Positions 7,503-16,800 of a stretch of 64,000 bases of DNA are shown here, piece after piece. The notes beneath the pieces were generated by a model. The model searched no databases and was not told the origin of the DNA. It saw nothing but the letters and a program-made list of their open reading frames with translations. Position numbers and translations under genes: made by a program. The number at the start of each line of letters is the position of its first letter. Position 1 is the first letter of the stretch. Source of the stretch: an uncultured Saprospiraceae bacterium (GTDB taxonomy: Bacteria > Bacteroidota > Bacteroidia > Chitinophagales > Saprospiraceae); NCBI GenBank assembly GCA_937981555.1, contig CALJOK010000017.1, positions 1 to 64,000 on the forward strand, in the 5' to 3' direction.

Positions 7503-9818
7503 ATGAATATAATGTTCGAAAAACCACAAAAGCATTTTTTTAAAACAACCATGCTTTTGTGGTTTCTTTTTTTTAGTCAAATGTGTCTTGGACAGAATTT
7601 GACTCAGACGATTCGAGGGAATGTTTTCGATAGTTATACTCATAATCCATTAGATGGAGCTTCAGTTGCGATAATTGATAGTGAGTTTGGAACGACAACA
7701 AATGTCAATGGAGTTTACCGATTAGAAGAAGTTCCTGTAGGAAGATATAGTTTGCAAGTCAGCTTTGTAGGCTATGAAACTTTGATAATCTCTGAGGTCT
7801 TATTGGAGTCAGGAAAGGAAATAGTTTTAGAAATTTCTTTGAAAGAATCTAGTTCATCGCTCAAAGAGGTAGTGGTTAAAAGTACTGCTCCTAATTCAAG
7901 AAATAAAATTCAACCGTCAGCAGAAATCTTGACAATAGAAGAAACGCTTCGATTACCCGCTACTTTTTATGATCCTGCACGATTAGCATTTTCTTATGCA
8001 GGAGTCGCAACAAATAATGATCAAGCCAACCATATGATTATTCGTGGGAACTCTCCCAACAATATGAGTTGGCGATTAGAAGGTGTCGAAATTATCAACC
8101 CAAACCATACCAGTAATGCAGGAACGGCAAATGATCGTCCAAGTCAAAATGGAGGAGGAGTTAATATGTTGAGTGCACAACTTTTGGGAAATAGTACTTT
8201 TATGAGAGGAGCATTTCCTGCAAATTATGGGAATGCTTTGTCTGGAATTATGGATATGAACTTTCGAAAAGGGAATAGCGAAAGACACGAATTTACAGGA
8301 CAAATTGGAGTGATTGGAATTGACTTGGCAGTTGAGGGACCTTTTTCCAAAAATAAAAAAGCATCTTATTTAGTCAATTACAGATATTCCACTTTAGGAT
8401 TATTGGGAGCAGCAGGAGTTGATTTGGGAGATGAATCGATCAATTATCAAGACTTGGCTTTTACTACTTTTTTCCCATTGAAGAAGGGAGGTGAGATAAA
8501 ATTGTTTGGACTATTTGGTAGCAGTTCAAATATTTTTGAGGCGAAGGTTGATTCATTGAGAATGGAGGAAAAGGATTTTAAGGATATAGATTATAACTCT
8601 CAGGTAAGTTTGCTAGGTGGAACATATGCTAAGTCATTTTCGGATAAATTGAGATGGGAAAATACCATTGTTTATTCAGCAAGAGAAGATGATTATGTTT
8701 CAAAATTATTCAATGCTCCCTCAGATAGTTTTTTAGTTTTTGATAGAACGACATTAAAGAATACCTCAATAAAATCGACTTTAGAATTTAAAATTGATAG
8801 AAAAAATAGATTGGTAGGTGGAATAAATTATATGTTGTTGGATTATCATGCAGGTTTAAATGATGCATTGATTCGGCCTTTTTTAGAATGGAATTTCAAT
8901 TTGCCTCGAGTTCAATTTAAGGTTGGAGGAAGTTATTCTTATTTCGATTTTAATAAAACTAGCAGTCTTGATCCAAGGTTACAGATACAGTATGAGTTGA
9001 ATGATAAACAACTTCTAGCTTTCACTCTCGGAAGGAATAGTAAGATTCAGAATATTCAAGTTTATGATGTACCCTCTCCTTTAGATTCAGGAAATGGCAC
9101 ACTTGGGTTTACCAAATCAAATGAAGTAACCCTATCTTTTCAAAACCGATTTGAGAACAAGATTTTATTTAAGGCAGATGTTTATTTCCAATATTTATTT
9201 GATGTTCCAGTTTCAAGAGATATATCAAATAGCTTTTCAGTAATAAATTATTTTAATGAAAATCTTAATTTAATTTTAAGGAATAGCGGGAAAGGAAGTA
9301 ACAAGGGGATCGAACTTACCGCACAAAAATATTTTCATAAAAATACTTTTTGGCTTGCTAATGTAAGTTTGTACGAATCAAAATATGAAGGCTCAGATGG
9401 AATAGAAAGAGATACTCGATTTAATGGAAATTATATTGTTAATGCGACTTATGGAAAAGAATTTCCTTATAGTAAAAAAGGGAAAGATTATATTTTGGGA
9501 GTGAATCTACGGCTTAATTTTATGGGAGGATTACGAGAAACGCCTATAGACGAGATTGCATCGAAGACTGCAGGTACTACCATTTATAATGAATCAGAAG
9601 CTTACACTTTGAAACAAAAAGACATTTTTAAATCCGACTTAAGAGTATACTGGAAAAGAAATAAAAAGAAATTCAATAGTACATTAGCACTAGATATTCA
9701 AAATGTTACGAACAATAAAAATGAGTCATTTAAATATTATGATACGTTTTTAGAGGAGGTGGTACAAAAGTATCAACTAGGATTAATTCCAATTTTGAGT
9801 TATCGAATTGAGTTTTAG
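7503..9818 (+). CDS. TonB-dependent receptor with carboxypeptidase-regulatory-like N-domain
   Basis: A 771-residue outer-membrane receptor. The signal peptide ends CLGQ near residue 31. Residues ~35-120 form the carboxypeptidase-regulatory-like beta domain (GNVFDSYTHNPLDGASVAI, then the YRLEEVPVGRYSLQVSF strand region). The plug follows, with HMIIRGNSPNNMSWRLEG and the GGGVNMLSAQLLGNSTF segment, then a beta barrel ending YRIEF with the usual terminal aromatic. It is shorter than SusC proteins and no SusD lipoprotein is adjacent, so it is not a classic Sus pair. Its place between the sugar enzymes and GH3 implies uptake of the glycoside. Confidence 0.88.
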   Translation: MNIMFEKPQKHFFKTTMLLWFLFFSQMCLGQNLTQTIRGNVFDSYTHNPLDGASVAIIDSEFGTTTNVNGVYRLEEVPVGRYSLQVSFVGYETLIISEVLLESGKEIVLEISLKESSSSLKEVVVKSTAPNSRNKIQPSAEILTIEETLRLPATFYDPARLAFSYAGVATNNDQANHMIIRGNSPNNMSWRLEGVEIINPNHTSNAGTANDRPSQNGGGVNMLSAQLLGNSTFMRGAFPANYGNALSGIMDMNFRKGNSERHEFTGQIGVIGIDLAVEGPFSKNKKASYLVNYRYSTLGLLGAAGVDLGDESINYQDLAFTTFFPLKKGGEIKLFGLFGSSSNIFEAKVDSLRMEEKDFKDIDYNSQVSLLGGTYAKSFSDKLRWENTIVYSAREDDYVSKLFNAPSDSFLVFDRTTLKNTSIKSTLEFKIDRKNRLVGGINYMLLDYHAGLNDALIRPFLEWNFNLPRVQFKVGGSYSYFDFNKTSSLDPRLQIQYELNDKQLLAFTLGRNSKIQNIQVYDVPSPLDSGNGTLGFTKSNEVTLSFQNRFENKILFKADVYFQYLFDVPVSRDISNSFSVINYFNENLNLILRNSGKGSNKGIELTAQKYFHKNTFWLANVSLYESKYEGSDGIERDTRFNGNYIVNATYGKEFPYSKKGKDYILGVNLRLNFMGGLRETPIDEIASKTAGTTIYNESEAYTLKQKDIFKSDLRVYWKRNKKKFNSTLALDIQNVTNNKNESFKYYDTFLEEVVQKYQLGLIPILSYRIEF

Positions 9819-9848
9819 AAAACGGAATTTATTTTAAAGACAAAAATT

Positions 9849-10208
9849 ATGAAAGTAATAAATATCATTCTTACCCTACTTTTTATTCTCTTCGCAGTTT
9901 TTCAATTGAACGATCCTGACCCATGGCTTTGGGTGGCGATTTATGGATTAGTGGCAGGAGTTTCTGGATTTGCCATTTTTCAAAAATATAGCAAAGGAGT
10001 TGTGTATTTAGGAATTGCCATTTGTGTAATTGGACTAGGGGTTTTATTTCCAGAATTAATTAATTGGGTTAAGATGGGGACGCCAAATATTGCTGAAACG
10101 ATGAAAACAGAACGAAGTTATATTGAATTTGTCCGAGAGTTTTTTGGATTAGGAATTTCATTAGTTGCATTACTTTTTCATTTTTATCAAATTAGAAAAC
10201 AATCGTAG
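9849..10208 (+). CDS. TMEM220-family membrane protein
   Basis: A 119-residue inner-membrane protein with four hydrophobic segments, near 4-18, 27-45, 51-68 and 96-114. The TMEM220 signature FQLNDPDPWLWVAIYG is present near residues 18-33. The family is widespread in Bacteroidetes and has no established biochemical role. It sits 30 bases after the receptor gene and 37 bases before the GH3 gene, so it is co-transcribed. Whether it contributes to sugar metabolism is unknown. Confidence 0.82.
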   Translation: MKVINIILTLLFILFAVFQLNDPDPWLWVAIYGLVAGVSGFAIFQKYSKGVVYLGIAICVIGLGVLFPELINWVKMGTPNIAETMKTERSYIEFVREFFGLGISLVALLFHFYQIRKQS

Positions 10209-10245
10209 CCACCGACAAAAGTCAATGGCAATAAAATAAAAATTT

Positions 10246-12441
10246 ATGTCAATAGAAATTAATACACTTGTGAATACATTGTTAGAAAAAATGACCATCG
10301 AAGAAAAGGTTGGTCAAATGACGCAAGTTACGCTTGATATGGTTTTGAAGGGGAGCGTTTATGAGCCAGAAAGACCATTTGCTTTTGATGAAGAGAAACT
10401 TGTAGATGTATTGTTACGAAATCATGTTGGTTCCATTTTGAATGTGCCAACCAGCGAAGCATTGACTCGCCAACAATGGCATTATGTAGTTGCTACGATT
10501 CAAGAAAAAGCAATGAAAGAATCTCGATTGGGGATTCCAATATTGTATGGAATCGATTCTATCCATGGAGCAAGTTATACGCAAGGAGCTACTTTTTTTC
10601 CACATCAAATTGGCTTGGCAGCCACTTGGAATCCTGCAATAGCTAAAACCCAAGGTGCAATTACTGCTTACGAAACTCGCGCATCTTCGATTCCTTGGGT
10701 CTTCGCACCTGTTCAAGATATTGCTCGAATTCCTTCGTGGTCGAGAATTTATGAGACGTTTGGAGAAGATCCTTACCTCTCTGGTGAAATGGGGAAGGCA
10801 ATGGTAAGTGGGTTTGAAGGAGATGATATTTCTAGTTTTGATAAGGTGGCGTCTTGTTTAAAACACTTTTTAGGATATGGATTGCCTCTGAGTGGGAAAG
10901 ATCGTACACCTATCTGGATTCCAGAACATTTCTTGAGAGAGTATTTTTTACCCTCTTTTCAAGCAGCCATGGATGCTGGAGCAAAAACGATCATGATAAA
11001 TTCTGGGGAAATAAATGGAGTTCCAGTTCATGCGAATAAAGAAATTCTAACAACGCTTTTACGAGATGAATTAGGATTCGAAGGATTGGCGGTTACAGAT
11101 TGGGAAGATATTAAATATCTACATACTCGACATCGAGTGGCTGCCACTCATAAAGATGCAGTTCGGATGGCGATCGAAGCTGGAGTTGATATGAGCATGG
11201 TTCCAGACGATTTGAGTTTTTGCGAACACTTAATTGAGTTGGTTAACGAAGGGACAATTTCAGAAGAGCGCTTAGATGTTTCAGTTCGTCGAATTTTAAA
11301 ATTAAAATATGAATTGGGTTTATTTGAAAATCCAGTTATAAAAGAAGGTGCGAATTATGATAAATTTGGTTCGGCAGAATTTTTAGAAAAAGCAAAATTA
11401 GCGGCATCAGAATCTATTACACTTTTAAAAAATGAAGAGGATCTTTTACCGCTTGCAAAAGATAAAAAAGTATTAGTCACAGGATGGGCAGCAGAGTCGA
11501 TGCCAAGTTTGAATGGAGGATGGTCATATGATTGGCAGGGAGCGACGAGTGTAGAATTTGCGAAAGACAAAACTAATTTGTTGCAAGCGATAGAAAATGA
11601 AGTAGGGAAAAGTAATGTGATTTTTTCTGAAGGTTGTAAATATGACGAAGTTGGAAACTTGGAAGATACTATTGAAAAAGCAGCAACCGTTGATCATATC
11701 ATTTTGTGTTTAGGAGAAAATTCTTACACCGAATTTATGGGAAATGTTAATGATTTAGATTTGCCGGAGGCGCAAGTTGAATTAGCTCAAGCCATGATAA
11801 AAACAGGAAAGTCAGTCACTTTGGTTTTGTTGGAAGGCCGTCCAAGAATCATTTCTGAGTTTGCTGATAAAGTTGGAAGTATATTGTTAGGATATTATCC
11901 TGGACAGGAAGGGGCGAGTGTGATTTCGGATATTATTTTTGGAAAAACAAATCCTTCTGGGAAATTGCCTTACACCTATCCTCGCTATTCGAATGCTTTG
12001 ATGACCTATGATCATAAACATGCAGAAGCGGTTGAACTACAAGGAAGTGAAATTCCTTTTAACCCACAATTTGAATTTGGTCATGGGTTGAGTTATACTA
12101 ATTTTGAGTACGGAAGTTTATTGTTAGAAAAAACAGTTTTGACTGAAAAGGAATATTTACGTTTTTCTTTTTCTCTAAAAAATACTGGAAGTCGTACAGG
12201 GAAAGAAGTGGTGCAGATTTACATTGGTGATGACTATGCAAGTATTACTCCTTCTGTAAAAAGATTGCGAGCCTTTCGAAAAATTGAATTAAAAGTAGGA
12301 GAGGAGCAACAAGTTGATTTTGTAATTCCAATGAAACGATTAGCGTTTGTGAATGCTCAAAATGAATGGGTTTTGGAGGAAGGAACATTTAAATTGATGG
12401 TCGGAAATTTGACCGCTGAATTTGAATTGAAGAATGATTAA
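10246..12441 (+). CDS. Glycoside hydrolase family 3 beta-glycosidase, no signal peptide
   Basis: A 731-residue GH3 enzyme that cleaves beta-linked glycosides by a retaining mechanism. The TIM-barrel domain (~1-350) shows GIDSIHGASYTQGATFFPH, KHFLGYG and the nucleophile motif AVTDWEDI with Asp285. An alpha/beta sandwich (~390-600) contains LLKNEEDLLPL, and a C-terminal fibronectin-like domain (~640-731) contains KNTGSRTGKEVVQIYIGD. The N-terminus MSIEINTLVNTLLEK has no export signal, whereas most Bacteroidetes BglX-type enzymes are periplasmic. The enzyme is therefore predicted to be cytoplasmic and to hydrolyse an imported glycoside. Fifth gene of the operon. Confidence 0.92.
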   Translation: MSIEINTLVNTLLEKMTIEEKVGQMTQVTLDMVLKGSVYEPERPFAFDEEKLVDVLLRNHVGSILNVPTSEALTRQQWHYVVATIQEKAMKESRLGIPILYGIDSIHGASYTQGATFFPHQIGLAATWNPAIAKTQGAITAYETRASSIPWVFAPVQDIARIPSWSRIYETFGEDPYLSGEMGKAMVSGFEGDDISSFDKVASCLKHFLGYGLPLSGKDRTPIWIPEHFLREYFLPSFQAAMDAGAKTIMINSGEINGVPVHANKEILTTLLRDELGFEGLAVTDWEDIKYLHTRHRVAATHKDAVRMAIEAGVDMSMVPDDLSFCEHLIELVNEGTISEERLDVSVRRILKLKYELGLFENPVIKEGANYDKFGSAEFLEKAKLAASESITLLKNEEDLLPLAKDKKVLVTGWAAESMPSLNGGWSYDWQGATSVEFAKDKTNLLQAIENEVGKSNVIFSEGCKYDEVGNLEDTIEKAATVDHIILCLGENSYTEFMGNVNDLDLPEAQVELAQAMIKTGKSVTLVLLEGRPRIISEFADKVGSILLGYYPGQEGASVISDIIFGKTNPSGKLPYTYPRYSNALMTYDHKHAEAVELQGSEIPFNPQFEFGHGLSYTNFEYGSLLLEKTVLTEKEYLRFSFSLKNTGSRTGKEVVQIYIGDDYASITPSVKRLRAFRKIELKVGEEQQVDFVIPMKRLAFVNAQNEWVLEEGTFKLMVGNLTAEFELKND

Positions 12442-12488
12442 TTATTTGTCAACTTTTCTTTTCCAAAATGGTTTACTAAAAAAAGTAA

Positions 12489-13040
12489 ATGATGAGTGAT
12501 AAAATTTTTGAATTAGCAACTTTGGGAACTGGCTGTTTTTGGTGTACCGAAGCAGTTTTTGATACTTTAAAAGGAGTGGAATCTGTTTTTCCAGGTTACT
12601 CAGGTGGACATGTGGAAAATCCAACCTATGAGCAAATTTGTACAAAGACAACAGGTCATGCAGAGGTGGTGCAAATAAAATTTGACCCAACGGTAATTAG
12701 TTTTGAAGAGTTGTTGGAAGTGTTTTGGAGAACACATAATCCGACGACACCTGATCGTCAAGGTAATGATGTTGGCCCACAATATCGTTCTGCGATTTTT
12801 TATCATGACGAAAATCAAAAAGCAATTGCGGAAAAATCATTGCAAGAAGCTGATGCATCTGACCTTTGGCCTGATCCGATTGTAACTGAAATGAATCCTT
12901 TGGAGAAATTTTATCAAGCAGAAGATTATCATAAAGATTATATGGCTAGGGTAGGAGATCGAAATCCGTATTGCACTTTTGTGGTTAAACCGAAAGTGGA
13001 GAAGTTTAAAAAAGAATTTAAGGACAAATTGAAAGATTAG
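12489..13040 (+). CDS. msrA: Peptide-methionine (S)-S-oxide reductase MsrA
   Basis: A 183-residue enzyme that reduces methionine-S-sulfoxide in proteins. The catalytic motif GCFWC is at residues 15-19 with nucleophile Cys16. Family motifs [13 protein letters not shown] and [13 protein letters not shown] follow. It has no signal peptide, so it is cytoplasmic. Its short N-terminus and length match single-domain MsrA; no MsrB domain is fused. It is the last gene of the operon, 47 bases after the GH3 gene and directly before a strong terminator. A functional link to sugar use is not evident. Confidence 0.95.
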   Translation: MMSDKIFELATLGTGCFWCTEAVFDTLKGVESVFPGYSGGHVENPTYEQICTKTTGHAEVVQIKFDPTVISFEELLEVFWRTHNPTTPDRQGNDVGPQYRSAIFYHDENQKAIAEKSLQEADASDLWPDPIVTEMNPLEKFYQAEDYHKDYMARVGDRNPYCTFVVKPKVEKFKKEFKDKLKD

Positions 13041-13051
13041 AAATTTATGAA

Positions 13052-13090
13052 AAAAACCTTGATCGAATTATTCGGTCAAAGTTTTTTTTT
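13052..13090. terminator. Bidirectional terminator between msrA and the convergent repeat-protein gene
   Basis: A stem CTTTGACCGAA/TTCGATCAAGG-type hairpin is flanked by an A-run on the left and a nine-T run on the right. It lies between two convergent genes ending at 13040 (+) and 13116 (-). Confidence 0.85.
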
Positions 13091-13115
13091 ACATTGTAAA
13101 TGTATTGTTATAAAG

Positions 13116-13844
13116 TTAAATAATATTAGCACCTAAGACTTCCAACTCTTCTACCCAAGGCAAATCAAAATTAAAATGCGCTGATTCAATAAAAATCTGA
13201 CTCGTATATTTCTCCACTTTTTGCTTAATTCTTGGTTGAGAAAATTGATTACCAATTCCAAAAGTTACGATTGCTTTCCCATCTAAAAATTCATCTACTC
13301 TTTTGTTTCTAAACCTTGTTGCATTAATATGAATTCGATTTTCTCCTAAAGGTAATAACTCGCTAATGGTAGATGGAGGAAAATCTAATTTTTTTAAAGA
13401 GATAGAACCGCCAGCAATTAAGTAATTTTTCATCTGAGTGGGTGAAAAATCATCTTTGCCACCTACGACAGTTATTCTTTCATTTCCTTTATCGACCATT
13501 TTTGTAATTTGAAAATTATCAAAACCGTCTGTTTTTGCCACAAAGGTAGAAGCTCCTTTTTCTAAATAAATTAATAAATCATCTTCTTCAAAACCTTTTG
13601 GTTGCAAGACAACTAATTCCTTTCCAACATCGATAAATTCTTTAATTTGATTTTTTGAATAAATGCCATCGCTTTTGATAATTACTCCACATTTATTTTC
13701 TAAAGCTTTTTTAATTTTTGTTCCAGGGAAATTAAAGGAGTTGGCTTCGATGGTAAAATGCCTTTTGGGATTCGCCTTTACTTCCGATAATATGGTAGGC
13801 AAATCAGTAAGAGTATCTTTAGTTATTATTTTTGATTGAAACAT
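13116..13844 (-). CDS. Protein built of ~23-27-residue beta/alpha repeats, function unknown
   Basis: A 242-residue protein with no signal peptide. Almost the whole chain is made of about eight short repeats, each starting with an aromatic residue, then an amphipathic helix, then a beta strand. Examples are YSKNQIKEFIDVGKELVVL, FDNFQITKMVDKGNERITVV, FSPTQMKNYLIAGG and FSQPRIKQKVEKYTSQIFI. This predicts a small beta/alpha solenoid comparable in style to leucine-rich repeats, but with a different spacing. I do not recognise a named family. The gene begins 15 bases after the 1495-residue exported protein, so the two are probably co-expressed. The terminator at 13052-13090 follows. Confidence 0.75.
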   Translation of the reverse strand: MFQSKIITKDTLTDLPTILSEVKANPKRHFTIEANSFNFPGTKIKKALENKCGVIIKSDGIYSKNQIKEFIDVGKELVVLQPKGFEEDDLLIYLEKGASTFVAKTDGFDNFQITKMVDKGNERITVVGGKDDFSPTQMKNYLIAGGSISLKKLDFPPSTISELLPLGENRIHINATRFRNKRVDEFLDGKAIVTFGIGNQFSQPRIKQKVEKYTSQIFIESAHFNFDLPWVEELEVLGANII

Positions 13845-13859
13845 TTTTATCTGTTGAGA

Positions 13860-16800
13860 TTACTTAACAATGATTTTTCGTGCGCCTGTATGCAAGTTGA
13901 AAAATGGTACATCTATCGTGAAAAATGCCATCGGGAAACGCCAAGAATTTACATTAATCGCTTCACCTGTATTGATGGTAATTTGCCGAAGTTGAGGACC
14001 ATATTGTCCACCTACGCCTAGTGAAAAAGGTGATTCCGCAAAATTGTAAACAGCAAAAAGTCCTGGTGAAAATAAATTATTCCAAGAAAAATCTGGCAAG
14101 TCATCAATGCTATAATTTGGGTTGTCAGGATTTTGTCGATAGGCAGTAATTGCACCCAAATCAATCAGCGGAACATGAATACTAAAGGAACTATTGTTCT
14201 TGATAAAGTTAGGACTGAAGCTATAAGTGAAACCAATCGGCACCGCAAGCGAAGCGCCAAACGCATCTTGTGCCAAGTCCAAATTATCAGGAATACCCAA
14301 TAATCGATCTCTTCCAACTGCTGCTCCTAAATAAGAATTAACTGTGAAACTAGTTACCGTTTCTCTCTTGATTCGAGAACTACCAGGAGGCAAAGTAGCT
14401 GATTTTAAAATATTTTTAATTTGATCTGAAGACTCTGCTTTTATCATGTTTGCCATAAATGTTCCATAGGTGAGAACTGCGTTAATCGCTAATTGAGATT
14501 TTCTATTTTCTCGGTTGTCTACTCTTTTTTCCTTTTTACTTCTTTTTTCTGCTCGCTTTTCCTTCGTGATTATTTTTAGAAGTTGCATGGAATTGAGAAT
14601 GGCATTTCCATAATTTTTAGCATAAATATTTTCGTATAATGAAAGCGCTTCATTTGAAATGACGGGAATATTTTTCAAACCAAAACTAGTGGCAACAGTT
14701 GTGGTATCTCCAATACTTGGAGTTGTAATTACCGTATTAAATAAATCAACTGTCGAGCGAATAAAAGGGTAGTAGTCTTTAAATGAGATAGAATTTCCAT
14801 CTATAGCCTTTTTCCTCCTCAACTCATTTCGATAAGTATCCATGTCATTAGTAATACTTAAAAATTTAGTAGCTAAGATGGCAATACCCTTTGGTGAAAA
14901 ATCAGGTGCATCTTCAATTGCAGTTAATCGTTGATAAAGCAACCCTAAAAATATATTATATTCCAATTCATTTTTTCGTAAGTCTTGAAATTCTTCTTTG
15001 GTAATCCATCGAGCTGCGACGAGTTCATCAGTTGTGCCTTTGATCGGTTTTCTAATCATTCGCAAAGAATCAGAAGTGTAAGTATTGGTAAAACCAGAAA
15101 GCGAATCCAACTGATTAATCGTCACTTTTATAAAGACACTATCTTCATAAAATAAAGTATCACGAATTTTTTCATAATCTCTAAATGCAAAAAGTAAATG
15201 AGTTGCTACTTCCATTCCGATGGATAAATTTTTAGCATTTTTTTCAGCAGCGATTAAATCTTTGCAATATTTGTTTTCCAAATAAGCGATATAATTTTTA
15301 AGTTGTTTTGAGGTTGACTTTAATTCATCGACGACTTTTTTTGTTTCTACGAGTTCTTGATCCAAGCCATCGAGATCAAAATCTTTTACGTAGGCTATGT
15401 ATTCTTCGTCCTTATTTTTATAAAATAGTCTTTCATAATAGATATTGTTCATTACGTCATACTTATCTTTGATTAGTGTCGTAGCTGCAATATTCGCTTC
15501 ACTTGTAATGGTTGATTTTTCAATCTCGAAATCTGATTTGACTTCATTTAATTCAGCTTTTAGTAATTTTATTTTTACTTCTTTTTCCTTTTCTAAGACT
15601 TTGACAACTTGATTTAATTCCTTTTCTTTTCTTTCAACTAGCCCTTCTTTTTCGTCATTTAATTTAATGATCTCATTGTTGATGCTATCTCTTTTAGATG
15701 CATTAGAAGGATCTTTAAGTTCCTCTTGTAAGTCGTCCAAGTCGGAATCTAAATTTTCTAATTTATTGAAGTATTCAAATTCACCAACATAAATAATTTC
15801 AGATTCATCTAATTCTATATTTAAAGTATCTCTGAGTTCTTCATCGCTGATAATGCTTTCAATTTCAAATTTATTTCCCAAAAAGAATCGTTCTTCCTTT
15901 TGTATTTTTTCTGCAATTCTTAATGTATCCACTTCAAAATTATTAATCAAAAGTTGCAATTGCTTAGAATTGGAGATCATCGTATTTCCTCCAAAATCAT
16001 TTTTTAGTGCATTAATTTTATGAACAAAATCTGATTGAATAGAATCTAATCGAGTTTCTGCGGCTAACAAGTTTTTGTTAAAATCTGCGTCCAAAGAATT
16101 ACTATAATGTTTTTTAATCAGGTTTTCAATAGGAATATCTTTTACTTCAAGGTCTTTCGCAAACCGCTGAAATAACCGAACATAAATATCTTCACTCAGC
16201 AGAGCATCTAAAAAATAGAGTCCAGCAAGGTGAAAACTTGCTTCATTTTCAGGCACCGTATTTTTCCAAAAATCAATTTCCTTTTTGATTGCCAGATGAA
16301 GCAATCTTCCTTTTTTGGCAAATTCAATTACTTTCTTCTTTTTAGTATTTTTTTCTTTTCCTGCTAAAACATAATTGACTCTTTGTGACTTATATAATTC
16401 TTGGGATTCTTCCACCGTTTTATAAAATTGAAAAATCTCCTTATCAAAATTTTCTGCCATCAAGTTTCTACTTTCTTCCAAACCTTTCGCAATTATTCCA
16501 TTGATCGAATCTGTTTCAGTTTTCAGATAAAGCTCATAATCCTCGAATCTAGGATTATCAATTAGGTAGCCATAAAACTCTTTTCCTTGAAGATTAGCAG
16601 AAATAATATTATCATAATAATTTAAGATGGTATTTTCATCTTCCTTAATTCGTCGGTTATTATAAAAAATCTCACGAGTGAATTTTTCTTGGAATTTCGA
16701 AATAGATTTATTAATTCGAAGTAGATTCGTCTCTATTTCGTTTATTATTATATTTTGATCTTCGGATTTTTGAATACTATTAGTAAAGTTCAATTCTCCA

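Noticed and set aside
7503-9818. A SusC/SusD polysaccharide-utilisation pair
   Set aside because: The receptor is shorter than SusC proteins and no SusD-type lipoprotein is next to it.
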